Shown: in pieces, positions 54,464-64,000 of the stretch | Layout: every line of letters begins with the position of its first letter | Position numbering within the stretch: the stretch's first letter is position 1 | NCBI RefSeq assembly: GCF_011927635.1 | Contig: NZ_JAATJB010000001.1 | Coordinates: 372,001-436,000 of the forward strand | From: Sphingomonas trueperi | GTDB taxonomy: Bacteria; Pseudomonadota; Alphaproteobacteria; Sphingomonadales; Sphingomonadaceae | Length of the DNA stretch: 64,000 bases | Direction: 5' to 3' | The notes under the pieces: generated by a model | The model's database searches: none | The model's input: the letters and a program-made list of their open reading frames with translations, nothing else | What the model was told of the DNA's origin: nothing | Position numbers and translations under genes: made by a program

Positions 54464-55437
54464 AGATCGGGGTGATCGGCGGCGGCGCCTGGGGCACCGC
54501 GCTCGCGCAGGTGGCGGCGCGCGGCGATGCGCCGGTGCTGCTTTGGGCGCGGGAGGCCGAGGTGGTGGCGAGCATCAACGCGGACCACGAGAACCGCCAG
54601 TTCCTCGCCGGGGTGCCGCTTTCGCCCAGCATCCGCGCAACCGGCAGCCTGGGCGATCTTGCCGGCTGCGACGCACTGCTGGTGGTGGCGCCGGCGCAGC
54701 ATGTCCGCGCGGTGCTGGCCGAGATGACCGTGGGCACGACGCCGCTGGTGCTGTGCGCCAAGGGCATCGAGGCGGGCACCCGGCTGCTGGTCGGCGAAGT
54801 GGCGCGCAGCGTCGCGCCGGATGCGCCGATCGCGGTGCTCTCCGGCCCCACCTTCGCGCACGAGGTCGCGGCGGGAAAGCCGACGGCGGTGACGCTGGCG
54901 TGCGAGGATGCCGACCTGCGCACGCGGCTGAGCGATCGGCTCGGCGCGCCCGCCTTCCGCCCCTATGCCTCGGCCGACGTGATCGGCGCGGAGATCGGCG
55001 GGGCGGTGAAGAACGTGCTGGCCATCGCCTGCGGGGTGGTGGAGGGCGCCGGGCTGGGCCTCAACGCGCGCGCGGCGCTGATCGCGCGGGGCTTTGCCGA
55101 GATGACCCGCTTCGGGCTGGCGCGCGGCGCGCAGGCGGAGACGCTGACCGGGCTTTCGGGGCTAGGCGATCTGGTGCTGACCTGCTCGTCGACCAATTCG
55201 CGCAACTTCTCGCTGGGCGTGGGCCTTGGCCAGGGTCGCAGCGCCGCCGAGCTGCTGTCGGATCGCAAGACGGTGGCCGAAGGTGCCTTCACCGCCCCGG
55301 TGCTGCGCGAGGCGGCGGCGGAAGCTGGGGTGGAGATGCCGGTCACGCTGGCAGTCAACGCCCTGCTCGAAGGCGCGCCGGTGGCCGAAGTGATCGACGC
55401 ACTGCTCAGCCGCCCGCTGCGGGCGGAGGCGGTTTGA
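54460..55437 (+). CDS. gpsA: Glycerol-3-phosphate dehydrogenase (NAD(P)+)
   Basis: 325 residues. The Rossmann motif [12 protein letters not shown] is at the N-terminus, the catalytic Lys is in [12 protein letters not shown], and [11 protein letters not shown] is typical. It reduces dihydroxyacetone phosphate to sn-glycerol 3-phosphate for phospholipids. It is coupled to tsaD and converges with the DUF1489 gene. Confidence 0.97.
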   Translation: MKIGVIGGGAWGTALAQVAARGDAPVLLWAREAEVVASINADHENRQFLAGVPLSPSIRATGSLGDLAGCDALLVVAPAQHVRAVLAEMTVGTTPLVLCAKGIEAGTRLLVGEVARSVAPDAPIAVLSGPTFAHEVAAGKPTAVTLACEDADLRTRLSDRLGAPAFRPYASADVIGAEIGGAVKNVLAIACGVVEGAGLGLNARAALIARGFAEMTRFGLARGAQAETLTGLSGLGDLVLTCSSTNSRNFSLGVGLGQGRSAAELLSDRKTVAEGAFTAPVLREAAAEAGVEMPVTLAVNALLEGAPVAEVIDALLSRPLRAEAV

Positions 55438-55459
55438 GCGTCGCTTAAAGGGGAGAGGC

Positions 55460-55861
55460 TTAAAGCAGCCCCAGCCCGGCAAGCTCGCCCATCAGCGACG
55501 GCGGCAGCTCGTCCGCCCCGCCGTCCAGATCGCCCAGATCGCGCGGCGCATCGGCATCTTCCAGATAGCGCCACCCCTGATGCGCGCGCTTGGGCCGCGC
55601 CTGGACCAGCACCAGCTTGGGCTCCAGCAGGATCGCGGTGCGCCCGCCCTCGGCCTCGCCGAAGCCGAGGATCGGCGAGCGGCCGACCAGCTGGTGCTTG
55701 AGGATCCAGAACAGCGAGCCGCCGTCGATCTCCGCGTGCCGCTTGGGCAGATAACGCGTGGTCAGCGCGACGCCGCCTGCGGCCGCGCGCGCCTCGAGCC
55801 GGGACCGCAGGAAATCGACGCTGTCGCAGGCAAAGGCGACCTTGGTGAGATGGAGTGGCAC
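55460..55861 (-). CDS. DUF1489 family protein
   Basis: 133 residues, GTG start at 55861. Family blocks: LHLTKVAFACDSVDFL, RYLPKRHAEIDGGSLFWILK and AHQGWRYLEDADAPRDLG. DUF1489 is widespread in alphaproteobacteria and has no known function; it has no membrane segment. It starts 36 bases after the mgtE stop and is probably in that transcript. Confidence 0.88.
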   Translation of the reverse strand: MPLHLTKVAFACDSVDFLRSRLEARAAAGGVALTTRYLPKRHAEIDGGSLFWILKHQLVGRSPILGFGEAEGGRTAILLEPKLVLVQARPKRAHQGWRYLEDADAPRDLGDLDGGADELPPSLMGELAGLGLL

Positions 55862-55897
55862 GCCGCCGATTTGGGCAATCCCCGCCCCGCGATCAAG

Positions 55898-57301
55898 TCA
55901 GCCGCCCAGCCCCACCAATGTCGCGAGACCGAGGAACGAGAAGAATCCCATCACGTCGGTCATCATCGTGACGAACACCGCCGAGGATACCGCGGGGTCG
56001 ACGCGCAGCCGGTCCAGCGTCACCGGGATCAGCACCCCCGAAAGCCCCGCGATCACGTTGTTGATCACCATCGCCGCCGCGATCACGACCGCCAGCCACG
56101 GAATGCCATAGACCAGCATCGTCCCCGCCCCGATCGCCAGCCCCAGCGTCGCACCATTGGCCGCGGCGATGCGCAGTTCGCGCCAGATCATCCGCAAGGT
56201 GTTCGATTCGGTGAGCTGGTTGGTGGCAATCGCGCGGACCACCACCGCCAGCGTCTGGGTGCCGGCATTGCCGCCCATGCCCGAGACGATCGGCATCAGC
56301 ACCGCGAGCAGCGCGAACTTGGCGATCTCGCCCTGGAACAGCCCGACCACCGAGGCGGCCAGCATCGCCGTGCCGAGATTGACGAACAGCCAGGTCAGCC
56401 GGGTGCGCACCGTCAGCAGCACCGGCTCGTTGATGTCGCCTTCGCCCGCGCCCGACAGGCGGAGAATGTCCTCGCCCGCTTCCTGCGAGATGATGTGGAC
56501 GATGTCGTCCACCGTGATCATCCCGACCAACCGCCCGCTGAGATCGACCACGGCGGCCGAGATCAGCGCGTATTTCTGGAAGCGCAGCGCCACTTCCTCC
56601 TGGTCCATGTCGATCGGGATCAGCGTCTGCTCGCGCTTCATCACGTCGCTGATCGCGATCGCGCGCGGGGTGCGCAGGATCCAGGAGAGCTCGCAGGTGC
56701 CGATCGGCTTGTGCGAGGGATCGACGACGAAGATTTCCCAGAAATCGGTGGTCAGCTCGTCATTGCCGCGCAGATAGTCGAGCACGTCGCCGACGGTCCA
56801 ATGCTCGGGCACCGCGATCAGCTCGCGCTGCATCAGGCGGCCGGCGGATTCCTCGGGGTAGGACAGCGCCTCCTCGATCGCGGCGCGGTCATCGGGGTCG
56901 AGCGCGCGGAGCACCTCGCGCTGGTCTTCGACGTCCATGTCCTCGATGATCGCGACCGCATCGTCGGTATCGAGCTCGGCGGCGAGGTTCGCCACCTGGT
57001 GCGGTTCGAGCGCGTCGACCAGCGCCTCGCGCACCCAGTCGTTCATCTCGGCGAGCACGTCGCCGTCGATCAGGTCGGAGATGGCGGTGACGACGTCGGC
57101 GCGCCGCTCCGACGGCACCAGCTCGATCAGGTCGGCGATGTCGGCGGGATGGAGCGGCGCGACCAGCACATGCGCGGCCTCGTCGTCGCCCTCGTCCACC
57201 GCATCGAGCACCGCGCTGACGAATTCGGGCTTGAGCCGATCGTCCTCGTCGAGCTGGCTCTCGGGCGCGGCGGCCTCTTCGTGCAGTTCGGTCTCGCTCA
57301 C
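55898..57301 (-). CDS. mgtE: Magnesium transporter MgtE
   Basis: 467 residues from GTG 57301, which has GGAGG seven bases upstream; ATG 57346 would add 15 residues. Order: acidic N-terminal MgtE domain (about 30-150), two CBS domains (about 155-275) and five membrane segments (from about 300) with the pore motif GMGGNAGTQTLA. It imports Mg2+, gated by the cytoplasmic domains. Confidence 0.95.
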   Translation of the reverse strand: MSETELHEEAAAPESQLDEDDRLKPEFVSAVLDAVDEGDDEAAHVLVAPLHPADIADLIELVPSERRADVVTAISDLIDGDVLAEMNDWVREALVDALEPHQVANLAAELDTDDAVAIIEDMDVEDQREVLRALDPDDRAAIEEALSYPEESAGRLMQRELIAVPEHWTVGDVLDYLRGNDELTTDFWEIFVVDPSHKPIGTCELSWILRTPRAIAISDVMKREQTLIPIDMDQEEVALRFQKYALISAAVVDLSGRLVGMITVDDIVHIISQEAGEDILRLSGAGEGDINEPVLLTVRTRLTWLFVNLGTAMLAASVVGLFQGEIAKFALLAVLMPIVSGMGGNAGTQTLAVVVRAIATNQLTESNTLRMIWRELRIAAANGATLGLAIGAGTMLVYGIPWLAVVIAAAMVINNVIAGLSGVLIPVTLDRLRVDPAVSSAVFVTMMTDVMGFFSFLGLATLVGLGG

Positions 57302-57418
57302 CGTCCGACCTCCCGTGCTGCGGCCCCGTTCGAGGGGCGCTGCCATCCCCGGCGGGGATTTGCAAGTCGGCAGCGCACCGCTTAGGGCTTCGTTCCAGTT
57401 TTAGAGAAGAGGTGCCCC

Positions 57419-57874
57419 ATGGCCGAACCCACTACGCTCGTACTCACGCTCGACACCGGCGACGTCCGCATCCGCCTGCGCCCCGATCTCGCGCCGAACC
57501 ATGTCGCGCGCATCGCCGGCCTGGCCGACGAAGGCTTCTACGACGGCGTGATCTTCCACCGCGTGATCAACGGCTTCATGGCGCAGGGCGGCGATCCCTC
57601 GGGCACCGGCATGGGCGGTTCGGACAAGCCGGACCTGGCGCAGGAATTCTCGAAGGAGCCGCATGTCCGCGGGGTCTGCTCGATGGCGCGCACCAACAAT
57701 CCGAACAGCGCCAACTCGCAGTTCTTCATCTGCCTCGACGACGCGACCTTCCTCGACGGCCAGTATACCGTCTGGGGCGAAGTGATCGACGGCATGGACC
57801 ATGTCGACGCGCTGCCCAAGGGCGAGCCGCCCGCGAACCCGGGCAAGATCGTCAAGGCCCGCACCGAGGCGTGA
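57419..57874 (+). CDS. Cyclophilin-type peptidyl-prolyl isomerase, cytoplasmic
   Basis: 151 residues, one cyclophilin domain with no signal peptide. Active-site blocks FHRVINGFMAQGGDP and NSANSQFFICLDD are intact. It helps protein folding by proline isomerisation. ATG 57419 has AGAGAAGAGG upstream. A hairpin 10 bases after the stop may end the transcript. Confidence 0.95.
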   Translation: MAEPTTLVLTLDTGDVRIRLRPDLAPNHVARIAGLADEGFYDGVIFHRVINGFMAQGGDPSGTGMGGSDKPDLAQEFSKEPHVRGVCSMARTNNPNSANSQFFICLDDATFLDGQYTVWGEVIDGMDHVDALPKGEPPANPGKIVKARTEA

Positions 57875-57883
57875 TGCGTGCTC

Positions 57884-57912
57884 CCCCTCCCGCTTCGCTG
57901 AGGCGGGAGGGG
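57884..57912. repeat. GC-rich hairpin after the cyclophilin gene
   Basis: CCCCTCCCGC (57884-57893) pairs with GCGGGAGGGG (57903-57912). It is a half-unit of the palindromic family seen inside ligD and may end transcription, though no T-run follows beyond TTT. Confidence 0.6.
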
Positions 57913-57971
57913 CGTTTGAGCACGAGGCGAAGATGCCCGGGCGGGGTTGCACCGCCATTCTCACTACCCAC

Positions 57972-58068
57972 CGTCATCGCCGCGAAGGCTGGGATCCATT
58001 GGCGCGGATGCCCCGGTTCTGTCCCCCAGCGTCCTTGCGAATGGATTCTCGCCTTCGCGGGAATGACG
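57972..58068. repeat. REP-type doublet upstream of sucC
   Basis: Left arm 57972-58002 (CGTCATCGCCGCGAAGGCTG...) and right arm 58038-58068 (CGAATGGATTCTCGCC...ATGACG) form an imperfect inverted repeat. It is the most diverged of the three doublets in the window. Confidence 0.7.
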
Positions 58069-58154
58069 ATGGTGTGAGGAGGGCGAATGCCCCCCTTCCC
58101 GCTTCACGAGATGGTAATCGGGCTGGTTCTATGAATCCGAGCTCCATCCGGATG

Positions 58155-58183
58155 ATGCGCCATGTTGCAAGCAATTCGCAATC
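58155..58183 (+). promoter_or_regulatory. Possible sucC promoter with spaced GCAA repeats
   Basis: TTGCAA (58155-58160) and TAATCC (58178-58183) are spaced by 17 bases. GCAA occurs at 58157, 58161, 58168 and 58174 across the same stretch, which might bind a regulator. It lies about 95 bases before the sucC ATG. Confidence 0.35.
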
Positions 58184-58276
58184 GCAATAATCCCTAAAAG
58201 GGTGGATTTCACGCGCGCGCTGTGCTTAGGCGGGCGCGATCCTTTCCCCGTTCCCTTGAAAAGGCGGACTGCTCCC

Positions 58277-59472
<1,196 letters not shown>

Positions 59473-59476
<4 letters not shown>

Positions 59477-59946
59477 GCGATACGGCCGCCCCGACTGGCA
59501 AGTCGGTCGAGGGCGGCTGCCGCTGCGGCCGCGTGCGGTTCCGGGTGACGGGCGATGCGCTCGTCACCATGGCCTGCCACTGCACCGGCTGCCAGCGCAT
59601 GACCGCCAGCGCCTATTCGCTGAGCGGCCTCTACCCGGCGGAACGCTTCGCAGTGATCGAAGGCGTGCCGGTGATCGGCGGCCTTCACGGCGCCACTCGG
59701 CATTTCCACTGCGAGCATTGCAAGAGCTGGCTGTTCACGCGGCCCGAGGGTCTCGACGCCTTCGTGAACATCCGCACGACGATGCTCGATGCGCCGATGT
59801 CCACCCCGCCCTTCTTCGAGACCTGGACCGAGGAGGCGCTGCCCTGGGCCGCGACGGGCGCTTCGTACAGCTATCCAAAATTTCCGCCCCCGGAATCCTT
59901 CGGCACGCTGATGCAGGCGTACGCCGAATCGCTTGCGAGCGGTTGA
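59473..59946 (+). CDS. GFA (glutathione-dependent formaldehyde-activating) family protein
   Basis: 157 residues, GTG start inside the sucC stop. Zinc cysteines: [19 protein letters not shown] and HCEHCKSW. Members bind zinc and some bind glutathione; most are of unknown substrate. Placement between sucC and etfBA hints at a link with oxidative metabolism, which is inference only. Confidence 0.9.
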
Positions 59947-60006
59947 CGTTCGCGTAAACGTAACCCAATTGTCAGGGGGAGAGCCCCGGCAGACAGGAAG
60001 GATGCG

Positions 60007-60756
60007 ATGAAGGTCCTGGTACCAGTCAAGCGTGTGCTTGACTATAACGTGAAGCCCCGCGTGAAAGCGGACGGGACGGGCGTCGATCTGGCGAACGTCA
60101 AGATGAGCATGAACCCCTTCGACGAGATCGCGATCGAGGAAGCGGTACGGCTGAAGGAGAAGGGCGCCGCGACCGAGATCGTCGTCGTCACCATCGGCGT
60201 CGCCAAGGCGGAGACCGATGTGCTGCTCACCGCGCGCGCCATGGGTGCCGATCGCGGCATCCTGATCCAGACCGATGACGAGATCGAGCCGCTGGCCGTC
60301 GCCAAGCTGCTCGCCAAGGTCGCCGAAGAGGAGCAGCCCGGGCTGATCATCCTCGGCAAGCAGGCGATCGACGACGATTCGAACCAGACCGGCCAGATGC
60401 TCGCCGCGCTGCTCGGCTGGGCGCAGGGCACCTTCGCCTCCAAGGTCGAGATCGCCGGTGACCGTGTGCACGTGACCCGCGAGATCGACGGCGGCCTCGA
60501 GACCGTGGACCTCAAGCTGCCGGCGATCGTCACCACCGATCTCCGCCTCAACGAGCCGCGCTACGCCACGCTGCCGAACATCATGAAGGCGAAGACCAAG
60601 CCGGTCGCGAAGAAGACCGTCGCCGACTACGGCGTCGACGTCACCCCGCGCCTCAAGACGCTGAAGGTCGTCGAGCCGGCCAAGCGCCAGGCGGGCATCA
60701 AGGTGGGTTCGGTCGACGAACTGGTCGAGAAGCTCAAGGGCATGGGAGTCGCGTGA
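60007..60756 (+). CDS. etfB: Electron transfer flavoprotein beta subunit
   Basis: 249 residues. Motifs [16 protein letters not shown] and [19 protein letters not shown] (the recognition and AMP region) are typical. With EtfA it takes electrons from acyl-CoA dehydrogenases and passes them to ETF-ubiquinone oxidoreductase. ATG 60007 has AGGAAGG upstream. The stop overlaps the etfA start. Confidence 0.97.
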   Translation: MKVLVPVKRVLDYNVKPRVKADGTGVDLANVKMSMNPFDEIAIEEAVRLKEKGAATEIVVVTIGVAKAETDVLLTARAMGADRGILIQTDDEIEPLAVAKLLAKVAEEEQPGLIILGKQAIDDDSNQTGQMLAALLGWAQGTFASKVEIAGDRVHVTREIDGGLETVDLKLPAIVTTDLRLNEPRYATLPNIMKAKTKPVAKKTVADYGVDVTPRLKTLKVVEPAKRQAGIKVGSVDELVEKLKGMGVA

Positions 60757-61685
60757 TGAAGACGCTGGTTTGGGTCGAACACGACAATCAGAGCGTCAAG
60801 GACGCGACGCTCTCCACCGTCACCGCGGCGGCAAAGCTGGGTGAGGTGCATCTGCTCGTCGCCGGCAAAGGCGTCTCGGCGGTGGCCGAGGCGGCCGCGC
60901 AGATCGCCGGCGTGGGCAAGGTCCATGTCGCCGACGACGCGGCCTATGAGCATTTCCTTGCCGAGAATGTCGCGCCGCTGGTGGTCCAGCTGATGGATAG
61001 CCATGACGCGGTGCTGTTCCCGGCGACCACCACGGGCAAGAACGTGGCGCCGCGCGTCGCCGCCGCGCTCGACGTGATGCAGCTGTCGGACATCCTCTCG
61101 GTCGAGGGGCCGGACACCTTCACCCGGCCGATCTATGCCGGCAACGCGATCGCCACCGTGCAGACCAGCGATAAGAAGCTGGTGATCACCGTGCGCGGCA
61201 CCGCGTTCGACAAGGCGGCGGCGACCGGCGGCAGCGGCACGGTGGAAGCCGTCGCGGCGGCGGGCGACAAGGGTCTCTCGGCCTTCGTCGGCGCCGAGAT
61301 TGCCGCCTCGGAGCGTCCGGAGCTGACCAGCGCCAAGGTGATCGTCTCGGGCGGCCGCGCGCTGGGCTCGCAGGAGCAGTTCCACGCGCTGATCGATCCG
61401 CTCGCCGACAAGCTGGGTGCCGCGGTCGGCGCCAGCCGCGCGGCGGTGGACGCAGGCTATGCGCCCAACGACTATCAGGTCGGCCAGACCGGCAAGATCG
61501 TCGCGCCGATGGTCTATGTCGCCGTCGGCATCTCGGGGGCGATCCAGCACCTCGCCGGCATGAAGGATTCGAAGACGATCGTCGCGATCAACAAGGACGA
61601 GGACGCGCCGATCTTCCAGGTGGCGGACATCGGCCTGGTCGGCGACCTGTTCACGCTGGTGCCGGAGCTGACCGAGAAGCTCTGA
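60756..61685 (+). CDS. etfA: Electron transfer flavoprotein alpha subunit
   Basis: 309 residues from ATG 60756, which overlaps the etfB stop by one base (TGATG); GTG 60753 is an alternative. The C-terminal FAD domain carries [15 protein letters not shown], and [14 protein letters not shown] and [17 protein letters not shown] follow. It holds FAD at the dimer interface. A PhyH-like gene starts five bases after its stop. Confidence 0.97.
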   Translation: MKTLVWVEHDNQSVKDATLSTVTAAAKLGEVHLLVAGKGVSAVAEAAAQIAGVGKVHVADDAAYEHFLAENVAPLVVQLMDSHDAVLFPATTTGKNVAPRVAAALDVMQLSDILSVEGPDTFTRPIYAGNAIATVQTSDKKLVITVRGTAFDKAAATGGSGTVEAVAAAGDKGLSAFVGAEIAASERPELTSAKVIVSGGRALGSQEQFHALIDPLADKLGAAVGASRAAVDAGYAPNDYQVGQTGKIVAPMVYVAVGISGAIQHLAGMKDSKTIVAINKDEDAPIFQVADIGLVGDLFTLVPELTEKL

Positions 61686-61690
61686 ACCAC

Positions 61691-62353
61691 GTGCCGCTCG
61701 ATTTCGAACGCGATGGGGCGGCGCACCTTGCCGGTGCAGCCGCCCCTTTTCTCACAAGGTTGCGCGCACTGGCAGGGATATTGCCGGCCGACAGGGCCGG
61801 GCTGCGGCTGCACGGCGTGGATGGTCTGGCCGAGCTACTCGCACCGGATGCGTTGGGCGCAACGGCAGCCGACTATCTGGGACCGACTGCCCGGCCCGTG
61901 CGCGCGATCTGCTTCGACAAGAGCGCGGCGAACAACTGGGCGCTCGGCTGGCATCAGGATCGCACAATCGCCGTTCGCCGGCGGGCCGATGTTCCGGGCT
62001 ACGGCCCCTGGTCGACCAAGCAGGGCCTGCTCCATGTCGAGCCGCCTTTTGATGTCATCGAAGCCATGGTGACGTTGCGCATCCATCTCGATCCGGTGCC
62101 GGAGGATAACGCGCCACTGCTCATCGCGCCCGGTTCGCACCGACTGGGAAGGATTCCGGAGGGTGAAATCGCCGCGGCGGTGGCGGCATGCGGCACCGCG
62201 ATGTGCCTCGCCGAAGCTGGCGACGTCTGGGCCTATCGCACACCTATCCTCCATGCCTCGGCGGCGAGCACCGCAACCGGTCATCGCCGCGTGCTGCAAG
62301 TGGACTACACGACCTTCGGCCTGCCCGCGCCGCTGCAATGGCTCGGCGTCTGA
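61691..62353 (+). CDS. Phytanoyl-CoA dioxygenase (PhyH) family oxygenase
   Basis: 220 residues, GTG start. The Fe(II) facial triad is visible as GWHQDRT (HxD) and a distal His in [10 protein letters not shown]; Arg in the HRRVLQVDY strand could bind 2-oxoglutarate. The family hydroxylates small molecules. It is probably co-transcribed with etfBA. A hairpin follows the stop. Confidence 0.85.
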   Translation: MPLDFERDGAAHLAGAAAPFLTRLRALAGILPADRAGLRLHGVDGLAELLAPDALGATAADYLGPTARPVRAICFDKSAANNWALGWHQDRTIAVRRRADVPGYGPWSTKQGLLHVEPPFDVIEAMVTLRIHLDPVPEDNAPLLIAPGSHRLGRIPEGEIAAAVAACGTAMCLAEAGDVWAYRTPILHASAASTATGHRRVLQVDYTTFGLPAPLQWLGV

Positions 62354-62362
62354 AGGCGTAAG

Positions 62363-62390
62363 CCCGCCGGCAAGGAGGTTCGCCGGCGGG
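62363..62390 (+). terminator. Hairpin after the PhyH gene
   Basis: CCCGCCGGC (62363-62371) pairs perfectly with GCCGGCGGG (62382-62390) around a 10-base loop. There is no T-run, so its role as a terminator is uncertain. Confidence 0.5.
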
Positions 62391-62435
62391 CCGGGCCTCG
62401 CCCAAAGGGGGGAGCGCGCGAGGCCCTCGACAGCC

Positions 62436-62999
62436 TCAGGGCATGAGGACGCTGTCGATCACGTGGATCACGCCGTTCGACTGGTTGACGTCGGCGATGG
62501 TGATCTTGGCCTTGCCGCCCTTGGCATCCTCGATCCACCAGCCGCCGCTCGGGCCCTTCATGACGGTGATCGGCGCACCCTCGACCGTGGTGAGCGTCGC
62601 CTTGCCGCCATGCGCCTTGGCATTGGCCGCGATGTCGGCAGCGTTCAGCTTGCCGGCGACGACATGGTAGGTGAGGATCTTGGTGAGCGTCGCCTTGTTC
62701 TCGGGCTTCACCAGCGTGTCGACGGTGCCGGCGGGGAGCTTGGCGAAGGCGGCGTTGGTCGGCGCGAAGACGGTGAACGGGCCCGGGCCCGACAGCGTAT
62801 CGACCAGCCCGGCGGCCTTCACGGCGGCGACCAGCGTGGTGTGATCCTTCGAGTTCACCGCATTCTCGACGATGTTCTTGGTCGGGTACATCGCGGCACC
62901 GCCGACCATCGGGAAATTCTGCACGGCGGCGACGGCGCCGGTAGCGAGCAGCGCGGCACCGACGATTCCGGTGAGCGAGGCGAGACGGATCTTGCGCAT
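62436..62999 (-). CDS. Fasciclin (FAS1) domain secreted protein
   Basis: 187 residues: signal peptide (about 1-24, ending AVA-A) then one FAS1 domain (about 45-185) with [19 protein letters not shown] and the C-terminal [13 protein letters not shown]1 proteins are extracytoplasmic and take part in adhesion or cell-surface binding. ATG 62999 has AGAGGAAG upstream. It follows the anti-sigma gene by 85 bases on the same strand. Confidence 0.94.
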   Translation of the reverse strand: MRKIRLASLTGIVGAALLATGAVAAVQNFPMVGGAAMYPTKNIVENAVNSKDHTTLVAAVKAAGLVDTLSGPGPFTVFAPTNAAFAKLPAGTVDTLVKPENKATLTKILTYHVVAGKLNAADIAANAKAHGGKATLTTVEGAPITVMKGPSGGWWIEDAKGGKAKITIADVNQSNGVIHVIDSVLMP

Positions 63000-63084
63000 C
63001 TTCTAGCTTCCTCTTGCTACGCACCCCTCTTTGCGGAGATGCGCGGCAGCTACGGGGCGGCCGACGCCCCGGATGCAGCGATCA

Positions 63085-63780
63085 TTAAAGAATCGTGATT
63101 TTTCCTGCCGCGACCGGCGGGCCGCTGGGGCCGGCGTGCGGCGCGGTGGCGGCGTCTTCCATCGTCACCGCCAGCGTCGCGCCCTCGGCGAGCAGCGTGC
63201 GATGGGCGGGAGCCACCGCCATGTCACGGTCGCCCTGTGCGGCGACCAGGCCGAGCGACACCGGCTTGCCGCCCGCCGGGATCACCCACAGCTCGGGCGC
63301 TCGGCGGCTGGCGGGCATCGCCTCGGTGCGGACGTGGAGCATGCCCTGCTCGGCATCGTAGCGCGCCGCAAATGCAGCACCTGCGGTACCGGTGATCTGC
63401 GCGACGACGACCGGCGGCGGCGGCAGCACCACCGGTTGCGGCACCGGACGCAGCAGCAGGATGGCGAGCAGCACCGCGGCGGCCGCGCTGGTCGCGATCG
63501 CGATCGCCCGCCAGCGGCGCAGCGCGACCACGGTGCCAGGTTCCGCGCCGGGAAGCCGCGCCTCGATCCGCTGCCACAGCCCGGCCGAGACGGCCACGTC
63601 GACACCGCCGAGCGCCAGCGGGGCGAAATCGAGCACCCAGCGCTCCACCGCCGCGGCGAAGCCGGGGTCGGCCAACTGCCGGCGGCGCGCGGCGGCGAGG
63701 TCGTCGCCTTCCAGCAGCCCCAGCGCCAGTTCGGCGGCGAGCGCAATGTCTTCGTCTTCGGGCCGCAGCGGCTCAGCCAT
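63085..63780 (-). CDS. Anti-sigma factor, RskA type
   Basis: 231 residues: N-terminal sigma-binding region (about 1-85; no cysteine, so not a zinc ZAS type), one membrane segment (about 95-112) and a periplasmic C-terminal domain with PELWVIPAGGKPVSLGLV. This is the RskA/anti-sigma-K layout. ATG 63780 overlaps the sigma factor gene by eight bases, so it should hold that sigma factor inactive at the membrane. Confidence 0.92.
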   Translation of the reverse strand: MAEPLRPEDEDIALAAELALGLLEGDDLAAARRRQLADPGFAAAVERWVLDFAPLALGGVDVAVSAGLWQRIEARLPGAEPGTVVALRRWRAIAIATSAAAAVLLAILLLRPVPQPVVLPPPPVVVAQITGTAGAAFAARYDAEQGMLHVRTEAMPASRRAPELWVIPAGGKPVSLGLVAAQGDRDMAVAPAHRTLLAEGATLAVTMEDAATAPHAGPSGPPVAAGKITIL

Positions 63781-64000
63781 CGCCGAGACACCCCCGCAAT
63801 TGCAGCAGCCCGCGCCGGATCCAGCTCTTCATCGTGCCGAGCGGCACCGCGGCGGCGGCGGCGAGTTCGGGATAGGTGCGGCCGTGGAAGAAGGCAGCTC
63901 GGATCGCCCCGCGCGGCTTTTCCTCCAGCGCCTCCAGGCAATCGAAGATGCGCGCCTGCGTCTCTCCTGCTTCGAGCATCGCCTCGGCCGAAGGGCGGCC
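63773..64000 (-). CDS. ECF sigma factor, SigK-like, C-terminal part (runs off the right edge)
   Basis: About 75 codons are in the window, ending region 4: CLEALEEKPRGAIRAAFFHG, TYPELAAAAAVPLGTMKSWI and RRGLLQLRGCL. The GTMKSWIRRGL block is typical of SigK-group ECF factors. The frame stays open to base 64000, so the true start is outside the window. It is coupled to the anti-sigma gene. Confidence 0.9.
   Translation of the reverse strand, partial: GRPSAEAMLEAGETQARIFDCLEALEEKPRGAIRAAFFHGRTYPELAAAAAVPLGTMKSWIRRGLLQLRGCLGDG

Larger units (their letters stand above)
57875..58276. other. Gene-free stretch holding a hairpin, a REP doublet and the sucC promoter region
   Basis: This 402-base gap has no convincing gene. 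It holds a CCCTCCCGC/GCGGGAGGG hairpin (57884-57912), a REP-type doublet (57972-58068) and a possible promoter (58155-58183) before sucC. Confidence 0.7.

Noticed and set aside
34501..58068. Repeats considered as a CRISPR array
   Set aside because: The copies are inverted pairs scattered over 24 kb, not direct repeats with regular spacers, and no cas gene is present.

Overview
The window reads as core chromosome of an alphaproteobacterium of the order Sphingomonadales, most likely Sphingomonas or a close relative. The evidence is the high GC content, the sphingomonad-type gene neighbourhoods (nadD-rsfS-rlmH-envC-ctpA, ribD-ribE-ribB-ribH, hemC-hemD-mitofilin, sucC-GFA-etfBA), a TonB receptor of the Caulobacter/Xanthomonas type, Coq7/Coq9 for ubiquinone, and many short start/stop overlaps, often with TTG or GTG starts. 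I see no integrase, transposase, prophage, plasmid origin or CRISPR array.

Layout. 1-2.1 kb: DNA repair genes (UdgX, cut by the window edge, and its partner radical SAM protein) with a hemerythrin gene between them. 2.2-3.8 kb: a membrane glycosyltransferase and a small secreted protein. 3.9-10.8 kb, minus strand: coq7, dsbB, ctpA, envC-like, rlmH, rsfS, nadD, an orphan antitoxin-like gene and proA. 10.9-16.7 kb: a DUF3667 protein, the cyoABCD quinol oxidase and a cysteine hydrolase. 16.8-19.5 kb: MFS and CDF transporters, pdxH. 19.6-23.0 kb: the Ku/LigD end-joining pair. 23.1-28.6 kb: ECF sigma, FecR, STN-type TonB receptor and a phytase-family phosphatase, which together look like an inducible phytate or organophosphate uptake locus. 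28.7-32.1 kb: ATP-grasp/alpha-E fusion and transglutaminase. 32.1-36.7 kb: a phospholipase D protein, rpoZ, DUF4269, rlmE, ppx/gppA and tRNA-Gln. 36.7-41.1 kb: transporters, prs, tonB. 41.2-44.6 kb: riboflavin operon. 45-48 kb: ene-reductase, DMT exporter, Coq9. 48-53.3 kb: a minus-strand run hemC, hemD, mitofilin-like, glutaryl-CoA dehydrogenase, GNAT, CaiB. 53.4-57.9 kb: tsaD, gpsA, DUF1489, mgtE, cyclophilin. 58-62.4 kb: sucC, GFA, etfBA, PhyH oxygenase. 62.4-64 kb: fasciclin protein, anti-sigma factor and the end of a SigK-like sigma factor.

Two families of palindromic repeats run through the window. One (GC-rich hairpins with CCCTCCC-type arms) lies between genes but also sits in frame inside three genes: udgX, ligD and a small membrane protein. 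The other is a REP-type doublet (arms near CGTCATCCCGG...GATCCATTG) found three times between genes. The in-frame repeats and the sigma/FecR/TonB-receptor/phytase locus are the most interesting parts of the window. Functional links: the ETF at 60-61.7 kb is the natural electron acceptor of the glutaryl-CoA dehydrogenase at 50 kb; Coq7 and Coq9 supply the ubiquinone used by CyoABCD; TonB at 40.4 kb could energise the receptor at 24.6 kb.
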